Source: an uncultured Campylobacter sp. (GTDB lineage Bacteria; Campylobacterota; Campylobacteria; Campylobacterales; Campylobacteraceae). Taken from it: a stretch of DNA of 5,558 nucleotides. The notes beneath the pieces are model-generated. The model saw only the letters and a list, made by a program, of their open reading frames with translations, was not told the DNA's origin and ran no database searches. How positions within the stretch are numbered: the first letter of the stretch is position 1; the number at the start of each line of letters is the position of its first letter. Made by a program: the position numbers and the translations under genes. Shown here one piece after another: positions 1 to 5,323 of this stretch. Where the stretch lies: contig CAAHEJ010000115.1 of NCBI GenBank assembly GCA_900772495.1, positions 1 through 5,558 on the forward strand. The letters are read 5' to 3'.

Positions 1-19
1 GCTTTGAAATTTCTTTTAC

Positions 20-25
20 AAGGAG
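20..25 (+). promoter_or_regulatory. Ribosome binding site that sets the ATG start at 31
   Basis: AAGGAG lies five bases before ATG at 31. It favours that start over the in-frame TTG at 4, which has no upstream sequence in the window to judge. Confidence 0.85.
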
Positions 26-30
26 CGAAA

Positions 31-807
31 ATGCAAGGAAAAATCCTAGCAGACGGACTTATCGGCGGAAACGATGGCAACCGTTACACCTACACGGCGA
101 GCGATTTAAAAAACGCTCAGGGCAAGAGTATCAACGCTATTATCGGTAGCGAGGTTGATTTTGAGGGCAAAGACGGCAAGGCGAGTGAGATTTATATCAC
201 TAAACAAGCCTTTGATTTGCAACATAGGCTATTTGATGGGGATTTGCAAAGTGTCAAATTTAAGGTTTATGCGGCGGCTGGGTGTTGTTTGCTTGCCCTT
301 ATACCTTTTGTTGGCATAGTGTTTTTATTGCTTACCATAGTATTGTTATTCTTGGTTGTAGTAAGCGTTAAAAAAGGCTCACAAAGCACAACTTTGCTTA
401 AAAACTTTATCTTGTCTATAATCATACCTTTTGTTGGCGGTATCATTATAGCCATAGTTACAGCAATAAGTATGGCTGGAAACGCTTTTGCATTACTTAA
501 AACAGGCGAAATAGGAGTTATGAATGCCGTTTTTGGTGGTGTTGGGATTATCGGTATTATTGTCGGCATAATCGTAATACTCAGTTGTTGGGTATTTATG
601 TATCGCTACTATAAAGAATTAAGCTACATAACAAACGATAGATTGTTCTTTTACGCCTTTGTATGTAGGTTGATTGGTTCTTTTTTAAGTATCATTCCGT
701 TTATAAACTTTATTGGTGGATTATTTCTCTTGGCAGACTTGGTTGTGGAAGCTATCGCTTGGTTTCGTGTCAAAGAAATCCGCAAATCATACAGCGCCAT
801 CGCTTAA
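31..807 (+). CDS. Membrane protein with N-terminal OB-fold/cold-shock-like domain
   Basis: I do not recognise a named family and assign no function. The protein is 258 residues from the ATG at 31. Residues 1-58 are polar and follow a cold-shock/OB-like pattern: GKI...GLIGGNDGNRYTY, then a D-L segment, GSEVDFEGKDGKA and a final hydrophobic strand (SEIYIT). Residues about 79-240 are very hydrophobic and suggest four membrane blocks (about 79-112, 124-150, 165-192, 205-240), followed by a basic tail (RVKEIRKSY). The motif I-P-F-V/I recurs at residues 91, 132 and 222, so the membrane part may derive from duplicated hairpins. A TTG at position 4 would add nine residues, but AAGGAG five bases before the ATG at 31 fixes the start there. 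No signal peptide is visible, so the OB domain is probably cytoplasmic. It could sense or bind nucleic acid or ligand at the membrane; that is inference. The frame is intact and looks expressed. Confidence 0.85.
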   Translation: MQGKILADGLIGGNDGNRYTYTASDLKNAQGKSINAIIGSEVDFEGKDGKASEIYITKQAFDLQHRLFDGDLQSVKFKVYAAAGCCLLALIPFVGIVFLLLTIVLLFLVVVSVKKGSQSTTLLKNFILSIIIPFVGGIIIAIVTAISMAGNAFALLKTGEIGVMNAVFGGVGIIGIIVGIIVILSCWVFMYRYYKELSYITNDRLFFYAFVCRLIGSFLSIIPFINFIGGLFLLADLVVEAIAWFRVKEIRKSYSAIA

Positions 808-811
808 ATTT

Positions 812-850
812 ATCTCACGCCCGCTTTTTGCGGGTGTGAATGCGTGAGAT
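812..850 (+). terminator. Hairpin with two alternative pairings, possible terminator or attenuator
   Basis: The segment ATCTCACGC (812-820) is an exact reverse complement of GCGTGAGAT (842-850). Its inner part also extends a compact hairpin: 815-824 pairs with 830-839 over ten consecutive positions (one G-U) around a TTTTT loop. The two folds compete for 815-820. The structure starts five bases after the stop of the membrane-protein gene and ends 11 bases before the AAGGAG of the next reading frame. No long T-run follows (only CCTTTT at 855-860), so a textbook rho-independent terminator is not shown. It may be a weak terminator, an RNA-stability hairpin or an attenuator. Confidence 0.5.
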
Positions 851-869
851 TAAGCCTTTTAAGGAGAAA

Positions 870-1129
870 ATGAAAAAGACTATTTTAAGCGTGTTTGGAA
901 TTATTGTCATTGCGGGCGGATTGTTTGGTGTTTGGCAGTTTATGCAAAATACAAATGCTGAATAAATCAATCAATGCGTGGAAAATAAAGACTTAATCGC
1001 GTGTCAAAAACTTGTAGATAAAGGCTTTCCGAGCGTAGAAAAATGCCACAAAAACAAGTGCATCCAAATTGGACTTATTTATTTAAATTAAGCGACTTTG
1101 CGCAATCGTTGGCTTATTTTGATAGATGA
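870..1129 (+). pseudogene. Broken Sel1-type cysteine-rich repeat protein, N-terminal remnant
   Basis: A strong AAGGAG at 861-866 precedes ATG at 870. It opens a 31-codon frame with a lysine start, a hydrophobic segment (about residues 5-25) and a TAA at 963-965. The same frame continues after the TAA for 41 codons with spaced cysteines (INQCVENKDLIACQKL ... SVEKCHKNKCIQIGLIYL) and stops at TAA 1089. This cysteine spacing and the ending C-x-x-I-G-x-I-Y-L are typical of Campylobacter/Helicobacter Sel1-like (Hcp-type) secreted repeat proteins. One frame over, from 1085, the family pattern resumes (KLSDFAQSLAYFDR) and ends at TGA 1127. The original gene therefore carried a signal/anchor segment and the start of the repeats. 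It now has a nonsense codon, a frame change and loss of the C-terminus. Family members are usually much longer, with several repeats. A translated 31-residue membrane peptide from the intact 5' end is possible but unproven. Confidence 0.75.
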
Positions 1130-1358
1130 TGATATACTTATTTTAATCGATGATAGCTTACTTGGTAATGGTGGCATAGTCATAACGAACAGGCGTTTTT
1201 ATTTTAGAGAAAGTTTTGATAATTCATATTACCGCGAATTTAAGGATATTGAGTATTTTTCTACAAAAAAATTAAAAGGCTTTTTGAAAGCGGAGGCAAC
1301 ACTTCTTATTAACTTATTGCAAGCTAGTAAATCAGTGTGCTTTCGCTCGCCGAGCTAA
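1098..1358 (+). pseudogene. Fragment resembling a bacterial PH-like domain
   Basis: The frame is open from TTG 1098 to the TAA at 1356-1358 (86 codons), but no ribosome binding site precedes it. It lies in the same frame as the Sel1 remnant's first part. From about 1130 it reads as a coherent domain piece: I-D-D-S-L-L-G-N-G-G-I-V-I-T-N-R-R-F-Y-F-R-E-S, then Y-Y-R-E-F-K-D-I-E-Y-F. The pattern of an acidic/small-residue lead-in, G-x-x-I-T-x-x-R-x-Y, then x-x-x-D-I resembles bacterial PH-like domains (YokE/bPH families) that sit in longer proteins. The segment after about 1265 (LKGFLKAEATLLINLLQ) may also belong to that parent; the last residues probably do not. I read this as the internal or C-terminal remnant of a second gene fused by deletion to the Sel1 remnant. 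A short independent gene with a TTG start is a weaker alternative. Confidence 0.5.
1113..1156 (+). repeat. Imperfect 20-bp direct repeat at the pseudogene junction
   Basis: CTTATTTTgATaGATGATga at 1113-1132 recurs as CTTATTTTaATcGATGATag at 1137-1156, matching at 16 of 20 positions and offset by 24 bp (eight codons). It lies where Sel1-like coding sense stops and PH-like coding sense begins. It could mark the recombination point or a later slipped-strand duplication. Confidence 0.55.
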
Positions 1359-1435
1359 ATTTGCTGTGTTTTGAGTGCTTTTGTGTCGCTTGTGGCATAA
1401 AAATTTACCTTGCTTTTGTGTTTTTTTACTCATAG

Positions 1436-1458
1436 GCTTAAATTCGCTGAATTTAGGC
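1436..1458. repeat. Inverted repeat in the convergent intergenic region
   Basis: GCTTAAATTC and GAATTTAGGC form a 10-bp stem around GCT. All positions pair in plus-strand RNA (one G-U); the minus-strand RNA has one C-A mismatch. It sits 37 bp beyond the argD stop and could end argD transcription or protect its 3' end. No T-run follows it on either strand, so it is not a clear intrinsic terminator. The rest of 1359-1494 shows no gene that I can support. Confidence 0.4.
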
Positions 1459-1494
1459 ATTTGCACTTTGATATGTGAGAGTATGCTAAAATTT

Positions 1495-2679
1495 TTAAGC
1501 AAATTTTTTAAGGCTTTGGCGGAGTTTTTCTTGCATTTCATCAATATGCTTTTTTGTGATGATGAGTGGGGGCAAAAAGCGCAAGTCATTTGTGCCGCAA
1601 CTTATGATGATAAGGGCGTTTTTTTGCGCTTCTTTGATGATATCGCCCACTTTCACGCTCTTATCTACGCTTAAACCCTGTATAAAGCCTAAACCACTGC
1701 GTTTTTTGATGAATTTAAACTCTTTAACAAGCTCATCAAGGGCTTTTTCTAAATACGGCGTAAGATTTGCTACATTTTGCACCACTTTTTCTTTCTCAAA
1801 AATGCTAAATACCGCATTTACAGCCGCACAGGCAAGTGGATTTCCCCCATAAGTCGTGCCGTGTTCGCCAAAATCAAGCGATTTGCCTGCTACTCTTTCA
1901 CTCAACGCAAAAGCCCCCACGCTAACGCCGCACCCAAGTGCCTTTGCGCTCATTACTATGTCGGGCAAAACGCCAAAATGCTGATACGCAAAGAATTTCC
2001 CACTTCGCCCCATACCGCATTGAATTTCATCAGCCACAAGCAAAATGTCTCTTTCATCGCAAAATTTGCGTAAATTTGCGTAAAATTCACGCGTGGCTGG
2101 GTTTATGCCGCCCTCGCCTTGAACGCTTTCTAAAAAAATGGCGCAGGTTTTTTCATTTGCTAGTTTTTTAACGCTGGCAAAATCGTTAAATTTAGCAAAT
2201 TTTACCCCACTAATGAGCGGTTTAAAGGGCTTTTGATACTTTTCATTTGCCGTTAAGCTCAACGCTCCAAGCGTTCGCCCGTGAAAAGAATGTTTCATAG
2301 CGATGAACTGTCCGCCCCTTATGCCCTTGTTAAAGGCGTATTTGCGCGCTACTTTCATCGCGCCCTCAGCGGCTTCTGCGCCTGAATTTGTGAAAAAAAC
2401 GCGTTTTAATCCACAAGCCTTTGCTAAATTTGCCGCTGCGGTTGCGATTTGCTCGTGGTAAAAAAGGTTGCTCGTGTGGATAAGCTTGTCAATTTGCGCT
2501 TTTAAAGCTGTGTTGTAGGCTTTGTGAGCGTATCCAAGAGCGCAAACGCCTATGCCGCTGGCAAAGTCCAAATACGCCTTGCCCTTATCATCAAACAAAT
2601 AAGCTCCCTCGCCCCTTTCAAACACTATGTCAAATTTCTTGTAGGTTTGCACTATGTGTTTTTGCTCTTTGTAGTCCAT
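1495..2679 (-). CDS. argD: Acetylornithine aminotransferase (PLP, class III)
   Basis: This cytoplasmic PLP enzyme transfers an amino group from glutamate to N-acetylglutamate semialdehyde in arginine synthesis. ArgD proteins often also act on succinyl-diaminopimelate in lysine and peptidoglycan precursor synthesis. The protein has 394 residues, the usual length. Visible motifs are the glycine-rich entry G-x-G-V-x-x-L-G-x-x-H (42-52), the cofactor phosphate loop NSGAEA (98-103), the HSFHGRT segment (130-136), ESVQGEGG (184-191), the PLP-binding aspartate in VADEIQCGMGRSG (D217), the Schiff-base lysine in SAKALGCG (K246), and GTTYGGNPLA (274-283). The sequence closely follows Campylobacter ArgD as I remember it. 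ATG at 2679 is preceded by AGGGGA with good spacing. It is the last gene of rpsT-prfA-argD, eight bases after prfA. All key residues are present. Confidence 0.95.
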   Translation of the reverse strand: MDYKEQKHIVQTYKKFDIVFERGEGAYLFDDKGKAYLDFASGIGVCALGYAHKAYNTALKAQIDKLIHTSNLFYHEQIATAAANLAKACGLKRVFFTNSGAEAAEGAMKVARKYAFNKGIRGGQFIAMKHSFHGRTLGALSLTANEKYQKPFKPLISGVKFAKFNDFASVKKLANEKTCAIFLESVQGEGGINPATREFYANLRKFCDERDILLVADEIQCGMGRSGKFFAYQHFGVLPDIVMSAKALGCGVSVGAFALSERVAGKSLDFGEHGTTYGGNPLACAAVNAVFSIFEKEKVVQNVANLTPYLEKALDELVKEFKFIKKRSGLGFIQGLSVDKSVKVGDIIKEAQKNALIIISCGTNDLRFLPPLIITKKHIDEMQEKLRQSLKKFA

Positions 2680-2683
2680 TTTG

Positions 2684-2689
2684 TCCCCT
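2684..2689 (-). promoter_or_regulatory. argD ribosome binding site overlapping the prfA stop codon
   Basis: Read on the minus strand, the prfA stop TAG (2690-2688) runs straight into the Shine-Dalgarno, TAGGGGACAAAATG. Ribosomes stopping on prfA therefore cover the argD initiation site, which links argD translation to termination on prfA. Confidence 0.8.
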
Positions 2690-3755
2690 AAATTTCGTTT
2701 TCTTGCAAGGCTAATGCTTGATAATGCGCGATTAAAGGCTCGATAATCTCATCAAAGTTGCCATTTTCCATAATGTCATCAAGCTTGTATAAGGTTAAAT
2801 TTATGCGGTGTTCGCTGATGCGGTTTTGCGGAAAGTTGTAAGTGCGGATTCGCTCGCTTCTGTCGCCACTTCCGACTTGGTTTTTGCGTGCTGCGCTTTG
2901 TTCAGCTTGCATTTGTCGTTCTTTTAGCTCGTAAAGACGGGCTTTTAGCACTTTAAGGGCGGCTTCTTTGTTTTTATGCTGAGATTTGCCGTCTTGATTG
3001 ACTACGACTATGCCTGTGGGCTTGTGGATAACGCGCACGGCTGAGTCTGTGGTATTGACACTTTGCCCGCCGTGTCCGCTAGCCCTCATCACTTGTATGT
3101 CTAAATCATTTTCGTTTATCTCAACCTCTATGTCATCAACCTCTGGCATTATCGCCACTGTGATAGCCGAAGTATGCACGCGCCCTTGACTTTCAGTTTC
3201 TGGCACGCGTTGCACCCTGTGCGTGCCGCCTTCAAATTTAAGCCGTGAGTAAGCTCCCTCGCCCTTTACAAGCAAGATGATTTCCTTAAAACCGCCTACA
3301 CTGCCTTCGCTTGAACTTACAATTTCGATTTTGTAGCCCTTTATTTCGGCATAGCGCGCGTAGGCTTTGACTAAATCGCCCACAAACAAAGCCGCCTCGT
3401 CTCCGCCTGTGCCAGCGCGGATTTCAAGAAAGACATTTCGTTCATCGTTGGCGTCCTTTGGTAAAAGCAGAATTTTAAGCTCATCTTCAAGCTGAATTTG
3501 AGCGTTTTCAAGGCTTTTAAGCTCTTCTTTGGCAAGCTCACCCAGCTCACTATCTGCGAGCAAGGCTTTGTTTTCATCTATGCTTTTTAGGGTAAAAAGA
3601 TAATCCTTTGCTTTTGCAACTATGGGTTCAAGGGACTTTTGCTCTTTTGAGAGTGCTTTCATCTTGGCTAAATCAGCCGTGATGGCGCTGTCGCTTAAAA
3701 GGGTGTTTAGCTCGTTGTGGCGAGCTAAAAAGGCTTGGAGCTTGTCTTGGAGCAT
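2688..3755 (-). CDS. prfA: Peptide chain release factor 1
   Basis: RF1 recognises UAA and UAG in the ribosomal A site and triggers peptide release. The protein has 355 residues, standard for the family. Visible features are a helical N-terminal domain (1-100), the RAGTGGDEA segment (113-121), the stop-codon-reading P-x-T tripeptide as PET within HRVQRVPETESQGRVHTS (185-187), the catalytic GGQ in ASGHGGQSVN (229-231), and the conserved GSGDRSERIRTYNFPQNR near the C-terminus (296-313). P-x-T rather than S-P-F separates it from RF2. The ATG at 3755 lies one base after the rpsT stop. No Shine-Dalgarno is visible in the preceding 20 bases (AATAAAATCGCTTAAA), so translational coupling to rpsT is likely. 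The gene ends in TAG, a codon that RF1 reads and RF2 does not. Confidence 0.97.
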   Translation of the reverse strand: MLQDKLQAFLARHNELNTLLSDSAITADLAKMKALSKEQKSLEPIVAKAKDYLFTLKSIDENKALLADSELGELAKEELKSLENAQIQLEDELKILLLPKDANDERNVFLEIRAGTGGDEAALFVGDLVKAYARYAEIKGYKIEIVSSSEGSVGGFKEIILLVKGEGAYSRLKFEGGTHRVQRVPETESQGRVHTSAITVAIMPEVDDIEVEINENDLDIQVMRASGHGGQSVNTTDSAVRVIHKPTGIVVVNQDGKSQHKNKEAALKVLKARLYELKERQMQAEQSAARKNQVGSGDRSERIRTYNFPQNRISEHRINLTLYKLDDIMENGNFDEIIEPLIAHYQALALQENEI

Positions 3756-3756
3756 T

Positions 3757-4020
3757 TTAAGCGATTTTATTCACTAAAAGAGCGAGCCTTGAAACACGGC
3801 GTGCGGCGGTTTGCTTTTTCAAAAAGCCCCGACTCACCATAGCGTGAATGCTTTTGTTGGCGACTTTTAGGGCATCGCTTGCCTTTGTTTTGTCCCCAGC
3901 TGTGGCGGCTTCGCGCACGGCTTTGGTGATATTTTTAAGCCTTGTGCGGTAAAAGCGGTTTTGCTCAGTCTTTTTAATCGTTTGTCTTGCGCGTTTTTCA
4001 GCGCTTTTGTGATTTGCCAT
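3757..4020 (-). CDS. rpsT: 30S ribosomal protein S20
   Basis: S20 binds 16S rRNA early in small-subunit assembly. The protein has 87 residues, the usual length. It begins with the family signature MANHKSAEKRARQ and is highly basic and helical, with typical segments KNITKAVREA and ANKSIHAMVSRGFLKKQTAARRVSRL. The frame is open upstream to an ATG at 4056, but the conserved N-terminus and the AAGGA at 4026-4030 place the start at 4020. It is the first gene of the rpsT-prfA-argD operon, driven by the extended -10 promoter at 4055-4063. Confidence 0.97.
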   Translation of the reverse strand: MANHKSAEKRARQTIKKTEQNRFYRTRLKNITKAVREAATAGDKTKASDALKVANKSIHAMVSRGFLKKQTAARRVSRLALLVNKIA

Positions 4021-4054
4021 TGTTGTCCTTTTTACTTTGCGTAATAAAAAGCGC

Positions 4055-4063
4055 ATTATAGCA
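4055..4063 (-). promoter_or_regulatory. Extended -10 promoter of rpsT-prfA-argD
   Basis: The minus strand reads TTTGCTATAATGCGC, an extended -10 box (TGCTATAAT) 34 bases before the rpsT ATG. No -35 consensus is seen, as is usual for Campylobacter sigma-70 promoters, which rely on T-rich periodic upstream DNA. Transcription would start about 7 bases downstream, giving a leader of roughly 28 bases. Confidence 0.8.
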
Positions 4064-4066
4064 AAG

Positions 4067-4123
4067 AAAATTTAAATTTTGGTTAAATTTGTTAAATTTA
4101 TGGCAAAAATTTGTGAATTTAAC
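4067..4123. repeat. AT-rich palindrome and tandem repeats between divergent promoters
   Basis: AAAATTTAAATTTT (4067-4080) is a perfect 14-bp palindrome. GTTAAATTT then occurs twice in direct contact (4082-4090 and 4091-4099), and GAATTTAAC at 4115-4123 is its near-perfect inverted copy (8 of 9). These lie between the two outward-facing -10 boxes. They may be only the AAATTT-rich background of this genome and upstream T/A tracts for the promoters, or a binding site for a shared regulator. Confidence 0.4.
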
Positions 4124-4140
4124 TAAAAGTTAGGATTTTT

Positions 4141-4149
4141 TGGTATAAT
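4141..4149 (+). promoter_or_regulatory. Extended -10 promoter of the aminotransferase operon
   Basis: TGGTATAAT follows a T-run (GATTTTTTGG) and is a near-ideal Campylobacter sigma-70 extended -10 box. Transcription should begin near 4156, giving a short leader of about 25 bases before the TTG start at 4182. Confidence 0.85.
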
Positions 4150-4170
4150 TTTGGCACGATGAATTTATAT

Positions 4171-4174
4171 GGAG
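4171..4174 (+). promoter_or_regulatory. Ribosome binding site supporting a TTG start
   Basis: GGAG lies seven bases before TTG at 4182. No in-frame ATG or GTG fits better. The site lies inside a six-codon ATG frame (4159-4179) whose stop is two bases before the TTG. Confidence 0.65.
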
Positions 4175-4181
4175 TTTAAGG

Positions 4182-5306
4182 TTGCAATATCAAAACAAAA
4201 TTTTCGTTACTTCCCCTTTGTTGCCCGATATACAAGGCGTTTATGAGAGTTTGCAAGAACTTTACGCTTCAAAGTGGATTACAAATATGGGTGCAAAGCA
4301 CAATGAGCTTGAAAGTGCTATTAAACAAGAGCTAAAAGTGCCAAATGCTAAGCTTTTTAACAACGGCACCATTGCTTTACTCACAGCCATCAAGGCTTTA
4401 AATTTGCCTTATGGTAGTGAAGTTATCACCACGCCTTTTACTTTCGCGGCGACACCACACTGCATAAGCTGGAATGGCTTAAAGCCTGTTTTTTGCGATA
4501 TAGAGCCACAGACGATGACTATAAATGCCGATAAAATCGAAAGCTTAATCACGCCTAAAACTTCTGCTATCTTGGGCGTTCATGTGTATGGTTTTCCTTG
4601 TAATGTCGATAAAATCGATAAAATAGCCCAAAAACATAACTTAAAAGTCATTTATGACGCGGCTCACGCTTTTAGCACTGGGCTTGATGGCGTGAGTATA
4701 GGGAATTTTGGCGATATTACTATGTTTTCTTTTCACGCGACAAAGCTTTTTAACACCATAGAAGGCGGGGCTTTGACTTATAAAGATACAAATTTGAGTG
4801 AAAAAATTCATAATCTTCGCAATTTTGGCATAAAAAATGAAGAATTTGTCGAAGAAATCGGCATAAATGGCAAGATGAATGAAATTCAGGCAGCTTGGGG
4901 GCTGCTTAACTTGAAGCAATACAGAGCCGAGCAAGAAAGGCGGCAAAAAATCAAAAAATTCTATGATGAGAATTTAAGCAAAATAAGGGGCATTAAAGTC
5001 CCACAAATGCCTAAAAATACGACAAATTCATATCAATACTACCCCATCATCGTTGATGATGAATACACACTTTCAAGAGATGAAGTGTATGATAAATTTA
5101 AAGCCATAAACATAATGACACGAAAGTATTTTTACCCTGCTTGCCACGATTTTGAGTGCTACAAAAATGATGAAAGTGCTAAAAGAGCGGATTTGAGCGT
5201 AACTGATGAGATAAAGATGAAAGTGCTGTGCTTGCCTTTTTATGGGGATTTGAGCGAGCAGGTGCTTGGCTTTATATGTGAAAGGATTGAGAATGTGTTT
5301 AGATAA
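4182..5306 (+). CDS. DegT/DnrJ/EryC1/StrS nucleotide-sugar aminotransferase
   Basis: This PLP enzyme should transfer an amino group, usually from glutamate, to a keto group on a nucleotide-activated deoxy sugar. It has 374 residues, normal for the family. Visible features are SKWITNMGAKHNELE (30-44), the phosphate-binding segment NNGTIAL (60-66), ITTPFTFAAT (82-91), the cofactor aspartate in YDAAHAF (D159), the Schiff-base lysine in FSFHATKLFNTIEGGAL (K188), and GINGKMNEIQAAWGL (227-241). The HATK...NTIEGG form recalls FdtB/QdtB/VioA-type dTDP-sugar transaminases. It differs from the HPVK/HAIK...ITTxEGG form of the PseC and PglE enzymes. The exact sugar and carbon position cannot be read from sequence. 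It starts with TTG and has its own promoter. A probable methyltransferase follows after 17 bases, which suggests a glycan-modification operon for LOS, capsule or flagellar sugars. Confidence 0.92.
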   Translation: MQYQNKIFVTSPLLPDIQGVYESLQELYASKWITNMGAKHNELESAIKQELKVPNAKLFNNGTIALLTAIKALNLPYGSEVITTPFTFAATPHCISWNGLKPVFCDIEPQTMTINADKIESLITPKTSAILGVHVYGFPCNVDKIDKIAQKHNLKVIYDAAHAFSTGLDGVSIGNFGDITMFSFHATKLFNTIEGGALTYKDTNLSEKIHNLRNFGIKNEEFVEEIGINGKMNEIQAAWGLLNLKQYRAEQERRQKIKKFYDENLSKIRGIKVPQMPKNTTNSYQYYPIIVDDEYTLSRDEVYDKFKAINIMTRKYFYPACHDFECYKNDESAKRADLSVTDEIKMKVLCLPFYGDLSEQVLGFICERIENVFR

Positions 5307-5323
5307 AACTAAAAGGAGAAAAA

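Noticed and set aside
4..30. TTG-initiated nine-residue extension of the first gene
   Set aside because: The ATG at 31 has an ideal AAGGAG at 20-25, and the extension would read through that ribosome binding site.
267..569. Minus-strand 100-codon frame inside the membrane gene
   Set aside because: It is the antisense shadow of an intact hydrophobic coding region, with no ribosome binding site or recognisable domain.
1421..1427. T7 run considered as a phase-variation tract
   Set aside because: It lies in intergenic DNA, is short, and Campylobacter contingency loci usually carry long G/C tracts, none of which occurs here.
1332..1589. Minus-strand 85-codon frame overlapping the argD 3' end
   Set aside because: It overlaps argD in another frame on the same strand, has low-complexity basic composition, and shows no family pattern.
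1375..1674. Plus-strand 99-codon frame
   Set aside because: About 60 percent of it is antisense to argD. The cysteine- and phenylalanine-rich sequence reflects the complement of AAA/GCA-rich coding DNA.
1556..2171. Several plus-strand frames across argD (1556-1852, 1777-2073, 1938-2171)
   Set aside because: All are antisense shadows of argD, which is complete and has its motifs.
2998..3577. Frames inside prfA (2998-3189 plus strand, 3371-3577 minus strand)
   Set aside because: prfA is intact with PET and GGQ motifs, so these are out-of-frame shadows.
4021..4056. N-terminal extension of rpsT to an ATG at 4056
   Set aside because: S20 begins MANHKSAEKR in the family, the ribosome binding site is at 4026-4030, and the upstream ATG overlaps the -10 box.
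4082..4099. CRISPR-like tandem repeats
   Set aside because: There are two touching 9-bp AT-rich copies without spacers, no long repeat unit and no cas gene.
4641..4946. Minus-strand 101-codon frame
   Set aside because: It is antisense to the aminotransferase catalytic region, with no ribosome binding site or domain pattern.
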